The notes: generated by a model from the letters alone, not told the origin. DNA of 64,000 nucleotides from Bacillus sp. BHET2 (GCF_005938125.1 NZ_VCQN01000001.1:682001-746000), one strand, 5' to 3'. Positions 33,313 to 42,252 are shown, numbered from the stretch's first letter. A program made the numbers and translations.

Positions 33313-35016
33313 TTACAAGGGAGGAAGGTCAAACTTTCCTTCTTCAAATAACTCCTTTAACATATGTTTCGTGTAACCGGCAGCTTGAGAGAATTGAATT
33401 TTAGCCGGCATTGGTGCTTCTTCGGCATCCACGATTACATCGATAATACACGGTTTCTTTTGTTGTACAGCCTTCTGTAGGGAAGGTAGAAGTTCCTCAG
33501 GTCTCTCTACGCGGTATCCAACCCCACCGCATGCTTCCGCATATTGGGCAAAGTTAGGGTTCTGAAGATTCGTACCGTATTCAATATTTCCCATCACTTC
33601 TTGTTCAAACTTAATCATGGCGATTTTATGATTATTCAGTATCACGACGACAATAGGCAATTCATACTTGACCGCAGTCACAAAGTCGGCCATCGTCATG
33701 GCGAATCCTCCATCGCCGCAAATCGCAAAGACTTGCCTTTCTGGATAGGCGATTTTCCCCGCAATGGCACCTGGAAGACCACAACCTAGCGTAGCAAGCC
33801 AGCTAGAAATGATAAAAGACTGATTGGTAATCGGGAAATGTCTGGCCATCCACACCGTTACATTCCCAACATCAACAGACAAGATTGCATCATCTGAAGC
33901 GACTTCCTTGAGGGCATGAATCAGTCTCTGTGGCTTTAGCGGAACAGATCCATCCTCTTCTTGACCCTCTAACTTTTCCCACCATTTTTGCATTCTTTCC
34001 TGATTTGTTTCTAAGAATGAAAGATTTTCTTTCATTGAGCAATGGTCTGTCAACCATTTCAAGGATGTTGCGGCATCCCCAGCCAAACCTACATCAACCG
34101 GATAGCGTTTCCCAATCTGGGTAGGGTCTAAGTCAATTTGAATGGTTTTTGCTTTGTCTGGAAGAAAACCTGTGAATGGGAACGATGTCCCAATCATCAT
34201 GAGCATGTCGGCTTCCTGCATCCCTTCATAAGAAGGTTTTGTCCCAATCAAACCAAGACCACCTAAACAATAGGGATGCTTATCAGGAATGACTCCTTTT
34301 CCTGGCAGGGTTAAAACGATAGGGGCCCCAATTTTTTCTGCAAACGACAATAATGCCTCGCTCTGCCCGTGAACACCTCTCCCTGCGAGAATGATCGGTT
34401 TCTCAGCACTCTCGATGATTTCCATAGCTTTATGCAGATCCTCTTTAAGTGGAGAAATGTCCTGCTTCACTGAGAAATTTGCCGTGATACGGGCTTCTTT
34501 TCCGACTTCAAAACGGGGTATGTCATCTGGAATGGTTAATACCGATACCCCTTTTTTTGCGTAGGCGGTCCGGATCGCCTGATTGACCACTGCTGGAAGC
34601 TGTTCAGCTGACATGATTCGTTGATTATATACGGCTACATCATCAAACAACCTGTCTAAGTTCACCTCTTGAAAGGAATCAGTCCCTAGAAGGTCTGATT
34701 CCACTTGACCTGTAATGGCTAAAACGGGAGCTTTATCAAGCTTTGCATCATACAATCCGTTCAGAAGATGGATGGCGCCAGGACCTGCAATTGCGGTGCA
34801 AACCCCCAGTTTTCCCGTTAACTTTGCATATGCTGCAGCAGCTAATGCTCCTGCTTCCTCATGCCTGACCTGAATGAACTTAATTTTATCCTCTGCTTTT
34901 CGAAGTGGTTCAATAATGGAATTAATCGAGTCCCCCGGCATTCCGTAAATATGGTCGACGCCCCATTCAATCAATAAATCAATTAATTTTTCACCGGCTG
35001 TTTGTTTAAACATCAT
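33313..35016 (-). CDS. ydaP: pyruvate oxidase-type thiamine-diphosphate enzyme (YdaP-like)
   Basis: The start is the ATG pair ending at 35016, behind GAGGAG. The product has about 567 residues. It has the three-domain layout of ThDP oxidases: an N-terminal pyrimidine-binding domain (GVDHIYGMPGDSIN, catalytic Glu in VRHEEAGALAAAAYAK), a central FAD/regulatory domain (KPIILAGRGVHG), and a C-terminal domain with the ThDP/Mg motif CGDGGFAMTMADF...ILNN. It would convert pyruvate, oxygen and phosphate (or a quinone) to acetate products. The B. subtilis relative YdaP is a general stress protein; no clear SigB promoter was found here. Divergent from gpmA. Confidence 0.88.
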   Translation of the reverse strand: MMFKQTAGEKLIDLLIEWGVDHIYGMPGDSINSIIEPLRKAEDKIKFIQVRHEEAGALAAAAYAKLTGKLGVCTAIAGPGAIHLLNGLYDAKLDKAPVLAITGQVESDLLGTDSFQEVNLDRLFDDVAVYNQRIMSAEQLPAVVNQAIRTAYAKKGVSVLTIPDDIPRFEVGKEARITANFSVKQDISPLKEDLHKAMEIIESAEKPIILAGRGVHGQSEALLSFAEKIGAPIVLTLPGKGVIPDKHPYCLGGLGLIGTKPSYEGMQEADMLMMIGTSFPFTGFLPDKAKTIQIDLDPTQIGKRYPVDVGLAGDAATSLKWLTDHCSMKENLSFLETNQERMQKWWEKLEGQEEDGSVPLKPQRLIHALKEVASDDAILSVDVGNVTVWMARHFPITNQSFIISSWLATLGCGLPGAIAGKIAYPERQVFAICGDGGFAMTMADFVTAVKYELPIVVVILNNHKIAMIKFEQEVMGNIEYGTNLQNPNFAQYAEACGGVGYRVERPEELLPSLQKAVQQKKPCIIDVIVDAEEAPMPAKIQFSQAAGYTKHMLKELFEEGKFDLPPL

Positions 35017-35130
35017 ACAGTCTCCTCTCAATAATTGGATATTCTTATTTTGATACTTAACGGCATAAATTACTCAATATTTCTATTAAAAGATGCGCAT
35101 ACTGAAAAAAAACGACCTAGGGTGATAAAG

Positions 35131-35898
35131 GTGAAGAAGCTTGTTTTTATTCGACATGGTGAAAGTCTCTATAATCTTGAAAATCGATTTACTGGCTGGA
35201 GGGATGTTGATTTAACCGATGATGGATATAAAGAGGCAAGAAGAGCGGGTGCCATCTTGAAGAAACATGGATTTATATTCGATGTTGCTCACACGTCCGT
35301 TTTAAAAAGGGCGATCAGGACGTTATGGATCATTCTCCATGAAATGGATTTGGTGTGGATTCCGGTACATAAATCATGGAGATTAAACGAAAGGCATTAT
35401 GGTGCATTGCAGGGGTTGAACAAGGATGAAGTCACTGGGAAATTTGGTGAAGAGCAAGTCTATGAATGGAGGAGGTCAGCGGACATAAGACCACCTTCAA
35501 TGATAAAAGAAGATCATCTTCTAGACCTGTCCGATCCGAAGTATGCATCGGTAGGGGTAGGGGATGTGCCTTTGTCTGAAAGTCTTCTCGACACGGAACA
35601 ACGGGCTCTTCGTTATTGGAAAGAAGAAATTGTGCCCAGTCTTAAAGAAAACAAGCGTGTCATCATCTCGGCTCACGGAAATACATTACGGGCTCTAGTT
35701 AAATATCTAGACCATATCCCGAACGACGGGGTTGTGAGCCTCAATATCCCAAATAGCATTCCCCTTGTGTATGAATTGGATGATGACATAAAGCCAATCA
35801 GCCATTATTACTTAAACGAAGAAGGGGAAATTCCCCATGAGTCGATTCCTCGACACATGGATATGGATGATGTGGAAAATTGGGATTGGATGGGGTAG
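35131..35898 (+). CDS. gpmA: 2,3-bisphosphoglycerate-dependent phosphoglycerate mutase
   Basis: GTG 35131 ([15 protein letters not shown]) is chosen, with AGGGTG upstream; the longer frame from 35035 covers the intergenic promoter space. The 255-residue product carries the catalytic [16 protein letters not shown] (phospho-His), [17 protein letters not shown] and the second His in [16 protein letters not shown]. It interconverts 3- and 2-phosphoglycerate. Most Bacillus rely on the cofactor-independent enzyme, so this is probably an accessory isozyme. Divergently arranged with the pyruvate oxidase gene. Confidence 0.93.
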   Translation: MKKLVFIRHGESLYNLENRFTGWRDVDLTDDGYKEARRAGAILKKHGFIFDVAHTSVLKRAIRTLWIILHEMDLVWIPVHKSWRLNERHYGALQGLNKDEVTGKFGEEQVYEWRRSADIRPPSMIKEDHLLDLSDPKYASVGVGDVPLSESLLDTEQRALRYWKEEIVPSLKENKRVIISAHGNTLRALVKYLDHIPNDGVVSLNIPNSIPLVYELDDDIKPISHYYLNEEGEIPHESIPRHMDMDDVENWDWMG

Positions 35899-36060
35899 CA
35901 ATCAAATAGTAAAAGAGAGAATCTGAAACAGTCATTACATTAATAAAGGGAAAGTACCACTAAAAAAATATTTATTCTCAAGTAGTTGTTTAATGAAAAC
36001 GGGGCTAATCCAAGGTTAGCTCTTTTTTTGTGAAGATTGGTCTTGAGAATGATCTTGAAA

Positions 36061-36076
36061 TTTGAAATAATTGGTA
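36061..36076 (+). repeat. 16-bp motif TTTGAAATAATTGGTA, copy 4
   Basis: An exact core match, 25 bases before the small membrane-protein start at 36101. Confidence 0.8.
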
Positions 36077-36100
36077 GTGAGTGAAAGAGGAGGTTCAACT

Positions 36101-36337
36101 ATGTGGTGGTTACAAAGTATGCTTAAGTATTCATGGAAAGTAAATGTGTTATCACTTATTTGCTGTTTCTTCCTAGCTAATGCACCATACTTTGGGCTTG
36201 ACCCTTGGTCCAATGGTCACCTACAAATAAATGATGCCGTTACCCCTGTGTGCACTCTAATTTCTATTCTCTTTTTTATGTTTACAAGAAAAGAAGCAAT
36301 AAGAGAATTTAATGAACAACATCATGGCTTCAAGTAA
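36101..36337 (+). CDS. small two-helix membrane protein
   Basis: AGAGGAGG precedes ATG 36101, so the longer frame from 36071 is not used. The 78 residues show two hydrophobic helices (KVNVLSLICCFFLANAPYF and VTPVCTLISILFFMF) and a charged tail EAIREFNEQHHGFK. No family was recognised. Confidence 0.6.
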   Translation: MWWLQSMLKYSWKVNVLSLICCFFLANAPYFGLDPWSNGHLQINDAVTPVCTLISILFFMFTRKEAIREFNEQHHGFK

Positions 36338-36451
36338 GTGCTCCTTTAAGCTTTAGTTATATGACGTTTTCGGCAGTTTAAAGGGAAGGTATGGTGTTAT
36401 GGAGATACATGAAGGAGTAAATAGTGGATTTGAAATGGAAGGCTGGTTTAT

Positions 36452-37339
36452 GTGAAAACAGAACAAATGATACGAATAGTGAATGATTCATTTCCGGATA
36501 TTGATATTAAGGAAATACAGACAAAGTCGAATGGTTGGGATAATAACATTCTTATTCTGAATAAAGAAATGGTCTTTAGGTTTCCAAAGTCACATGAGAT
36601 CGCAACAAAAGTATTAGCTGAGGCTGATTTAATAGAACAATTACGACAAAAACAACCGTTGCTTCAAATTCCCCAATATGAATTCCTTTATGTGAATGAA
36701 ACGTTTATGGGTGTGAAATATGATTATATGCATGGAGAATCTTTAAGTGAACCTGAACGTAACTTCACAATGGATTCAAACAATGCAGCCCTACTAGGTG
36801 ATTTCCTGACTAAACTTCATAGTATTGATTTATCGACCTTAAAAGAAAAAAACATTATAACTGTCCATACTCGAGAATATTGGCAGGATTTATTTAAATC
36901 AGTAAAGACATCTATATTTCCTCATTTAAACTCAATTCAAATAAATGAAGTACTAGTGTGCTTTGAATATTTCTTCAATCCTTCAATGTTTTCAGCCAAT
37001 TACGAAACAATGATCCATGGCGATTTAACTACTGCGAATATTATATTTCAACAAGAAAGGGGACTTATAAGCGGCATCATTGATTTTACTGATACCCAAT
37101 TAGGAGATCCTGCTTTTGATTTTGCAGGCGTATACTGGTCTTTCGGTCCGGAGTTTACAAAAGAGGTTTTGTCACATTATGAGTTGGGAGATCGGGAATC
37201 CATTTTTAACAGAGTACAATTGTTCTATGGTTTACAACCAATTTTTCATGAATTGCTGCATGAAATGAAAGAAAATCGCGATGTGAATTGGGACACAGCC
37301 CTTGAAAGATTTTCATACTTATTGTCTCTAAGAGATTGA
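36452..37339 (+). CDS. APH-family phosphotransferase (APH(2'')-like)
   Basis: The start is GTG 36452 with GGAAGG upstream. The 295-residue kinase-like protein has the lobe KSNGWDNNILILNKEMVFRF (ATP-binding), the catalytic HGDLTTANIIFQQ (HGDxxxxN) and GIIDFTDTQLGDPAFDFA with the metal-binding Asp. The LGDPAFDFAG ending resembles APH(2'') aminoglycoside kinases. Many such chromosomal homologues act on other small molecules, so resistance cannot be assumed. Confidence 0.85.
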   Translation: MKTEQMIRIVNDSFPDIDIKEIQTKSNGWDNNILILNKEMVFRFPKSHEIATKVLAEADLIEQLRQKQPLLQIPQYEFLYVNETFMGVKYDYMHGESLSEPERNFTMDSNNAALLGDFLTKLHSIDLSTLKEKNIITVHTREYWQDLFKSVKTSIFPHLNSIQINEVLVCFEYFFNPSMFSANYETMIHGDLTTANIIFQQERGLISGIIDFTDTQLGDPAFDFAGVYWSFGPEFTKEVLSHYELGDRESIFNRVQLFYGLQPIFHELLHEMKENRDVNWDTALERFSYLLSLRD

Positions 37340-37455
37340 AAGTTAATCCTACTGTCGATTGATTTGTAGAAGTTAGTGTCTATTTGAAAATCATTTCAAT
37401 AAAAGGTCAATGACATTAGCGTTGAACTTGTTTATTTCAGTGCTTAAGCATCTTA

Positions 37456-37507
37456 ATATTAAAAAGAAGACGACTATTTCCCGAAATAGTCGTCTTCTTT
37501 TTAATAT
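37456..37507 (+). terminator. long perfect hairpin terminator
   Basis: Two 25-base arms (37456-37480 and 37483-37507) are exactly complementary around a 2-base loop, with GAAGACGACTATTTC in the left arm. A/T runs lie at the outer ends. The shape allows termination on either strand and could extrude as a cruciform. Confidence 0.85.
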
Positions 37508-37607
37508 AAGCAATTTATTTATGTTAAAGTAAATGGATATAAGTTCATTTTAAGTAATTATATTCCACTTTTAATGGCAGATGATTTAACAGAGTAGGTG
37601 GGTGTTG

Positions 37608-39749
37608 ATGTTGGTGAAAGTAAAATCTCGAAGTATGAATATGGCAGGTATAATTTTTTTCTTTTTATTTGCTCTTTGTTTTTTACTGATATTTTCTCGT
37701 TTTCTTTTTATCCAAGTTACCGGTGAAGTAGAAGGGGAAGATTTGGTTGCAGAGGCAACGTCAAAATATATAAAGAGTAGTATCTTAGAATCGAAGAGAG
37801 GCACGATTTTTGATCGGAACTCGAACGTCGTGGCAGAAGATACGTCCAGTTTCAAATTGGTGGGGATTCTTTCCGATACTGTGACGTCTAATCCCAAAGC
37901 GCCTCAACATATTGTGGATAAGAAGAAAACGGCTGCAATTTTAGAGAAATACATAGATATGAGTGAAAGCAAGATCTATCGATTGCTGAATCAAGATGAT
38001 TTGTTTCAAGTGGAGTTTGGTACGGCAGGAAACGATTTATCCTTTCAGTTGAAACAAAAGATAGAAAAGGAGAAGCTACCCGGTATTAGGTTTGTGAGTA
38101 AAACCAAAAGATTGTATCCAAATGGGAAGTTTGCTTCTCAAGTGCTTGGTGTCGTGCGGGATGATGCTACGGACGGTAATAGAAAAGGAATATTAGGATT
38201 AGAAAAAAGCCTGAATAATTATTTGGCAGGAAAAGATGGAAATACAAGCTTTAAAAGTGATGTATGGGGATATTTATTACCGGATTCCAATGAACATCGC
38301 ATCGCGCCTGAAAATGGGGATAAGGTATATCTTACCCTAGATGAAAAGATTCAGACGTTCGCAGAAGAAGCAATGAATAAAGTAGAGAAAGAGTACAGTC
38401 CAAAGAAAATGTTTGTGATCGTCTCTAATCCCAAAACAGGGGAAATATTGGCGATGTCCCAAAGGCCGTCCTTTAACAATAATTCCCGGGAAGGACTCGC
38501 GAAGGGCTGGACAAACGTAAATGTCGAAACGTCCTATGAACCTGGTTCTACCCTGAAATCATTTTCGCTAGCAACAGCGGTTGATCGCAATGTATTTGAT
38601 CCTGATGCGTATTATGAATCAGGTAAATTCTATGTCGAAGGAAATCCTGCACCGATAAAAGACTGGAATGGGGGCGTTGGATGGGGAGGCATAACCTATC
38701 TCGAAGGGGTACAAAGATCCTCGAATGTTGCTTTCACTCATTTATTAGGTAAGATCGGGGAAGATGAATATCTGTCCTATCTTAAGGCATTTGGTTTCGG
38801 TCAAAAAACAGACATTGGACTGGAAAACGAAACACCAGGAAAAATTCTTTATACCTATCCTATTGAAAAAGCAACGACCATATTCGGACAAGGTACCACA
38901 GTCACTGCACTTCAAATGATTCAAGCGGAGTCGGCGATTGCAAACGACGGAAAGATGATGAAGCCCTATTTGATTTCGAAAATCATGGACGGAGACACAA
39001 ATAAAGTACTAAAAGAAGCGAAACCCCAAGTAGTGGGGACCCCGATTAGTAAGAAGTCAGCTGAACAGACACGTGAATACTTAACAACCACGGTTACATC
39101 TGACGTAGGAACGGGGAAACTATTCAACATTGAAGGATATCAGGTGTCAGGTAAATCCGGAACGGCTCAAATTCCTGATCCCAACGGTGGAGGATATTTA
39201 ACGGGACATGATAATTACCTATCCTCATTTATTGGAATGGCACCTGCTGAAGACCCTGAGTTAATCGTTTACGTAGGCATTCAGCAACCGAATCTAAACG
39301 GGGCATTGGGATCAATCCCAGTTGCGAAAGTATTTAACCCTGTAATGGAAAATAGCTTAAAATATTTAAATATCAAACCAGCAGAAAGTAATCGTTTGAA
39401 AACCATCCACGTGCCCGATATGAAGGGAGAGAACATCAGTAAGGTGAAAGAAAAGGTGGCCGGACTGGGACTGACGCCAGTCATAATAGGAAATGGAAAG
39501 AAAGTATCACAGCAATCTGATCATGGAACCCTGATAGAAAATGAAAAAATATTCATTGTATCCAATGATAAAACAACGATTCCAGATATAAACGGTTGGT
39601 CCCTAAGGGATGTATTAAAGCTCGAGAACTTACTGGACATAGAAGTAAAGGTGAAAGGAACGGGTTATGTAACGAATCAAAGCATCAAAGCGGATACGGT
39701 CATTTCCGGTGAAGAGAAATTGGTGGTTCATTTCAAACCGAGGGACTGA
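37608..39749 (+). CDS. class B penicillin-binding protein (PBP2B/SpoVD-like) with PASTA domains
   Basis: ATG 37608 follows AGGTGGG; GTG 37602 and GTG 37617 are alternatives. The product has about 713 residues: a short cytoplasmic end, one membrane helix (GIIFFFLFALCFLLIFS), a PBP dimerisation domain (SKRGTIFDRNSNVVAED), the transpeptidase domain with Ser314 in EPGSTLKSF, SSN at about 370 and KSGT at about 516, and two C-terminal PASTA repeats (TIHVPDMKGENISKVKEK and TIPDINGWSLRDVLKL). It cross-links peptidoglycan. It stands outside any division gene cluster, so it is probably a secondary or sporulation/stress paralogue. Confidence 0.92.
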   Translation: MLVKVKSRSMNMAGIIFFFLFALCFLLIFSRFLFIQVTGEVEGEDLVAEATSKYIKSSILESKRGTIFDRNSNVVAEDTSSFKLVGILSDTVTSNPKAPQHIVDKKKTAAILEKYIDMSESKIYRLLNQDDLFQVEFGTAGNDLSFQLKQKIEKEKLPGIRFVSKTKRLYPNGKFASQVLGVVRDDATDGNRKGILGLEKSLNNYLAGKDGNTSFKSDVWGYLLPDSNEHRIAPENGDKVYLTLDEKIQTFAEEAMNKVEKEYSPKKMFVIVSNPKTGEILAMSQRPSFNNNSREGLAKGWTNVNVETSYEPGSTLKSFSLATAVDRNVFDPDAYYESGKFYVEGNPAPIKDWNGGVGWGGITYLEGVQRSSNVAFTHLLGKIGEDEYLSYLKAFGFGQKTDIGLENETPGKILYTYPIEKATTIFGQGTTVTALQMIQAESAIANDGKMMKPYLISKIMDGDTNKVLKEAKPQVVGTPISKKSAEQTREYLTTTVTSDVGTGKLFNIEGYQVSGKSGTAQIPDPNGGGYLTGHDNYLSSFIGMAPAEDPELIVYVGIQQPNLNGALGSIPVAKVFNPVMENSLKYLNIKPAESNRLKTIHVPDMKGENISKVKEKVAGLGLTPVIIGNGKKVSQQSDHGTLIENEKIFIVSNDKTTIPDINGWSLRDVLKLENLLDIEVKVKGTGYVTNQSIKADTVISGEEKLVVHFKPRD

Positions 39750-39816
39750 CTTCTATACATAGTAAGTTATAGAATCATAGGATTCTTCTCAAAAATGAAA
39801 TGTGAAAGGAGGGACA

Positions 39817-39906
39817 ATGATGAATCTATTCACACCAATCGTTGTAACAGCTGCAGTATTATTTTTAGCGTGGAAAGTAGGGAATAATGAAAAAAGAGCT
39901 GAATAA
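39817..39906 (+). CDS. 29-residue membrane peptide
   Basis: GAAAGGAGGG precedes ATG 39817. The 29 residues have a helix (LFTPIVVTAAVLFLAWKVG) and a charged end (NNEKRAE). The strong RBS favours translation. It is unrecognised. It lies between the PBP gene and another small membrane gene. Confidence 0.45.
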   Translation: MMNLFTPIVVTAAVLFLAWKVGNNEKRAE

Positions 39907-39986
39907 GCTATTTTAATGCATCTCTTATTCTTTAACTAGACCGTTTTACAATTACATTTTTCAAAAAAGGTAAGGGGAGAAGACAA

Positions 39987-40238
39987 ATGAGAAAAAAATT
40001 AAGTGTTATTTCCTTTCTATTATTTTTGATCGGTGCAGCGGCTTTTATTGCCATGCTTCTTGGATATGATCGTTTTCTTTTCGCTGGCGTAATCATTTCG
40101 GTGGCAGGGTTCGTTACAGCTCTTTTTTCCGAGAAAGGGCTGTATAAACGAGTTGGCTTATTCGGTAATGGAGGAATTGTTTTCGTTGCGATAATCGTTC
40201 CCTTAGTGGTTACTACGTTTTTTTGGAATACGCCTTAA
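39987..40238 (+). CDS. small three-helix membrane protein
   Basis: AAGGGGAG precedes ATG 39987. The 83 residues form three hydrophobic helices (VISFLLFLIGAAAFIAMLLG, LFAGVIISVAGFVTALF and GIVFVAIIVPLVVTTFF). No motif of known function is present. Confidence 0.6.
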   Translation: MRKKLSVISFLLFLIGAAAFIAMLLGYDRFLFAGVIISVAGFVTALFSEKGLYKRVGLFGNGGIVFVAIIVPLVVTTFFWNTP

Positions 40239-40394
40239 TTGAATCAGGTTTGAACCTCAATCTCCATGTGGAATTGGGGTTCTTTATTTCTGAAGTATGT
40301 GAATTTCTATGAATATTATAATCATAAATTCAATATATAATAGAGAAAGAAGATGATTGATTTTCATACTATGTATCTCTAAGGTGCTGATATT

Positions 40395-40574
40395 TTGTAC
40401 AGGAATAAAAGCGTGAACTTCGTTATTGTTTCACTCATTTGCATACTTGTCATTCTCATTCTGCATGTTATTTTCCATCTTAAAATTTATATTGTATACA
40501 GTGCAAATGTCGGTTCCATTTTTATGATCGGCTTAATCATTTTTCTTATTACATTACTCTTTTTTAAAGGGTAA
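40395..40574 (+). CDS. 59-residue two-helix membrane protein (TTG start)
   Basis: AAGGTG lies 8 bases before TTG 40395. The 59 residues have two helices (FVIVSLICILVILILHVIF and SIFMIGLIIFLITLLFF). It is plausible as a gene because of the RBS and uninterrupted hydrophobic pattern, but no family is known to me. Confidence 0.4.
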   Translation: MYRNKSVNFVIVSLICILVILILHVIFHLKIYIVYSANVGSIFMIGLIIFLITLLFFKG

Positions 40575-40624
40575 AGAAACATATTAGTTATTCAGAAGTA
40601 AGACACCTTAGACGATAATCGAAC

Positions 40625-40660
40625 AAGGGAACTCCGTAACAATGCGGGGTTCCCTTTCTT
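40625..40660 (+). terminator. intrinsic terminator
   Basis: GGGAACTCCG and CGGGGTTCCC arms (40627-40636 and 40645-40654) with a T-rich tail. A + frame at 40642-40827 that starts inside this hairpin and ends in the spx promoter is not accepted as a gene. Confidence 0.7.
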
Positions 40661-40758
40661 TACATCTAGGAAACAGGGATCCCGGTATCAAAGAGATTGA
40701 AGAGTCATTGAAGAAAGTATACAAAGATGGCAACTTGTGCAATCTGTTAAAATTGTTG

Positions 40759-40793
40759 TTGACAATGGATACTGTAAATATTATTATTACAGT
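40759..40793 (+). promoter_or_regulatory. spx promoter with SaiR-type operator
   Basis: TTGACA (40759-40764), 17 bases, TATTAT (40782-40787). The dyad ACTGTAA-N9-TTACAGT (40771-40793) covers the spacer and -10. The saiR promoter at 41326 has the same arrangement with identical distances. Binding of it by the adjacent Rrf2 repressor is inferred. Confidence 0.8.
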
Positions 40794-40901
40794 ACAGCCA
40801 GCAACAAAGATTTTGGTTGTATTCTAACTGTAACTTATTTTATTCTATTTTCAAAAGAATATGTTTAAAAATACACCAATAACAAGGAGTGTGTAAATAA
40901 T

Positions 40902-41297
40902 ATGGTCAATCTATATCTAACACCAAGCTGTACTTCCTGCCGAAAAGCAAAGGCGTGGCTTGAGGAGCATTCTATCGAATATACCGAAAGAAACATGCTA
41001 ACGGACCCTTTAAGTGCTGATGAGATTAAATCGATTCTGCGTCTGACGGAAAATGGAACAGAGGAGATTATCTCGACGAAATCAAAAGCTTATCAGGAGT
41101 TGAACGTAGACATTGATTCTTTACCACTTCAGGAATTATATACATTAATCCAGGAGAATCCACAGATGCTGCGCAGACCAATCATCCAAGATGAGAAACG
41201 ATTGCAAGTGGGGTATAACGATGAAGAAATCCGAAGTTTTCTGCCCCGGAAGGTACGCAACTTCTCATACAATGAACTGCAAAGAATGGCTAATTAA
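40902..41297 (+). CDS. Spx/ArsC family regulator (SpxA2-like)
   Basis: ACAAGGAG lies upstream of ATG 40902. The 131 residues match Spx length. The redox CxxC is present in [17 protein letters not shown] (C10, C13), and the RNA polymerase-contacting region has [17 protein letters not shown]. Spx proteins bind the alpha-subunit C-terminal domain of RNA polymerase and switch on thiol-stress genes. Its neighbour encodes an Rrf2 repressor, as for spxA2-saiR of B. anthracis, so this is probably an SpxA2-type paralogue and not the housekeeping Spx. Confidence 0.92.
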   Translation: MVNLYLTPSCTSCRKAKAWLEEHSIEYTERNMLTDPLSADEIKSILRLTENGTEEIISTKSKAYQELNVDIDSLPLQELYTLIQENPQMLRRPIIQDEKRLQVGYNDEEIRSFLPRKVRNFSYNELQRMAN

Positions 41298-41325
41298 GGC
41301 GGCATACGCTTCGAGGTTTGTATTG

Positions 41326-41360
41326 TTGACAAGGTAAACTGTAATCGTTATCCTGACAGT
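41326..41360 (+). promoter_or_regulatory. saiR promoter with matching operator
   Basis: TTGACA (41326-41331), 17 bases, TATCCT (41349-41354). The dyad ACTGTAA-N9-TGACAGT (41338-41360) starts 12 bases after the -35 start, exactly as at 40759-40793. It indicates autoregulation. Confidence 0.8.
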
Positions 41361-41394
41361 AAGAACGAAGAAATGATCGATGAGGAGGCATACT

Positions 41395-41808
41395 ATGAAT
41401 AGTGATTTTACTCTAGCCATTCACAGTTTAACGTACCTGGCACTTCAGATGGATCGTATGTCTACAAGCGATGCCATTTCAGACAGTGCAGGGGTCCATC
41501 CAGTTCGCATTCGTAAAGTGCTTAGTTTGTTAAAGAAACAAGGGTTTATCAGGTCCAAAGAAGGAACGGGTGGAGGATTTATCTTTGTCCGTGAGCTAAG
41601 CGAGATCAATCTTTGGGACATTTATCGAATCACTTCAGAAGGTTCGCTGCAACCGAAGTGCACCGCTTCTAACGAAGAGTGTCTAGTAGGGGCGAATATG
41701 AAAAGCGTTCTTTTTCACATTTTTCTAGGTGCAGAAGAACAATTGGGGAATTATTTAAAAGACTACACAATCAAAGATATTGTCGATATGATCAATAAAG
41801 AAAAATAA
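41395..41808 (+). CDS. saiR: Rrf2-family repressor (SaiR-like)
   Basis: GAGGAGG precedes ATG 41395. The 137-residue product has the Rrf2 winged helix: FTLAIHSLTYLALQMDRMST, IRKVLSLLKKQGFIRSKEG and the wing GTGGGFIFVRELSEINLWDIY. Two Cys (PKCTASNEECLVG) lie in the region where Fe-S Rrf2 proteins place ligands, but a third in the usual spacing is not seen, so redox sensing by thiols or another signal is possible. It lies directly downstream of spx, with shared operators. Confidence 0.85.
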   Translation: MNSDFTLAIHSLTYLALQMDRMSTSDAISDSAGVHPVRIRKVLSLLKKQGFIRSKEGTGGGFIFVRELSEINLWDIYRITSEGSLQPKCTASNEECLVGANMKSVLFHIFLGAEEQLGNYLKDYTIKDIVDMINKEK

Positions 41809-41905
41809 TCGAAGGCTATTAGGATTACCGCCTTCTACTACTATAAATGTAATAAAAAATAGTACAGTTAAACGAAGAATATTTTAAGAGAAGGTGAAAA
41901 ATATC

Positions 41906-42238
41906 ATGACAAACAATCATTCTATTTTAAAAACAGGAGATTGGATTAAAGGAACAGGTCGCTCAGGTGAATTAATTATCGGTTATATTGAGAACTTTGA
42001 TATGCAAGGTGAAACCGTCAAAGCGACAGTCGTTTCAAGTGATAATAAAACCATAGAAGGCAAAACCATTCCAATTTTGAGTACTCAGATCAAAAAAATC
42101 CCTGAAGTAAATATAAAAAACAAAGAGCAACTTCAAATTCTGATTGATCTCGCACTCAGAACAGGGGACGAGGAGTGGTTTTTGGAACTGACTTCGAAGT
42201 TGAATGCTATGAGAGAGCTTGTACAAGGTGCTAAGTAA
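41906..42238 (+). CDS. IDEAL-domain protein
   Basis: AGAAGGTG lies upstream; ATG 41906 is preferred to GTG 41894. The 110 residues have an N-terminal beta-rich part (LKTGDWIKGTGRSGELIIGY) and a C-terminal IDEAL domain (IDLALRTGDEEWFLELTSKL). IDEAL domains, as in YpiB-type proteins, are short helical segments of unclear role. It follows saiR in the same direction, about 100 bases on, and may belong to the same stress locus. Confidence 0.8.
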   Translation: MTNNHSILKTGDWIKGTGRSGELIIGYIENFDMQGETVKATVVSSDNKTIEGKTIPILSTQIKKIPEVNIKNKEQLQILIDLALRTGDEEWFLELTSKLNAMRELVQGAK

Positions 42239-42252
42239 AGTTTTTATAGAAT

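Noticed and set aside
34990-35130. SigB promoter for the pyruvate oxidase gene
   Set aside because: Expected from the B. subtilis YdaP relative, but no GTTTAA/GGGTAT pair with correct spacing was seen.
36452-37339. Acquired aminoglycoside resistance gene
   Set aside because: The fold matches APH(2'')-like kinases, but no mobile context is present and related chromosomal kinases have other substrates, so resistance is not claimed.
40642-40827. 61-codon ORF before spx
   Set aside because: It starts within a terminator hairpin and ends across the spx promoter and operator. A faint protein-like patch (EIEESLKKVYKDGNL) may be a relic, but it is too short to assign.
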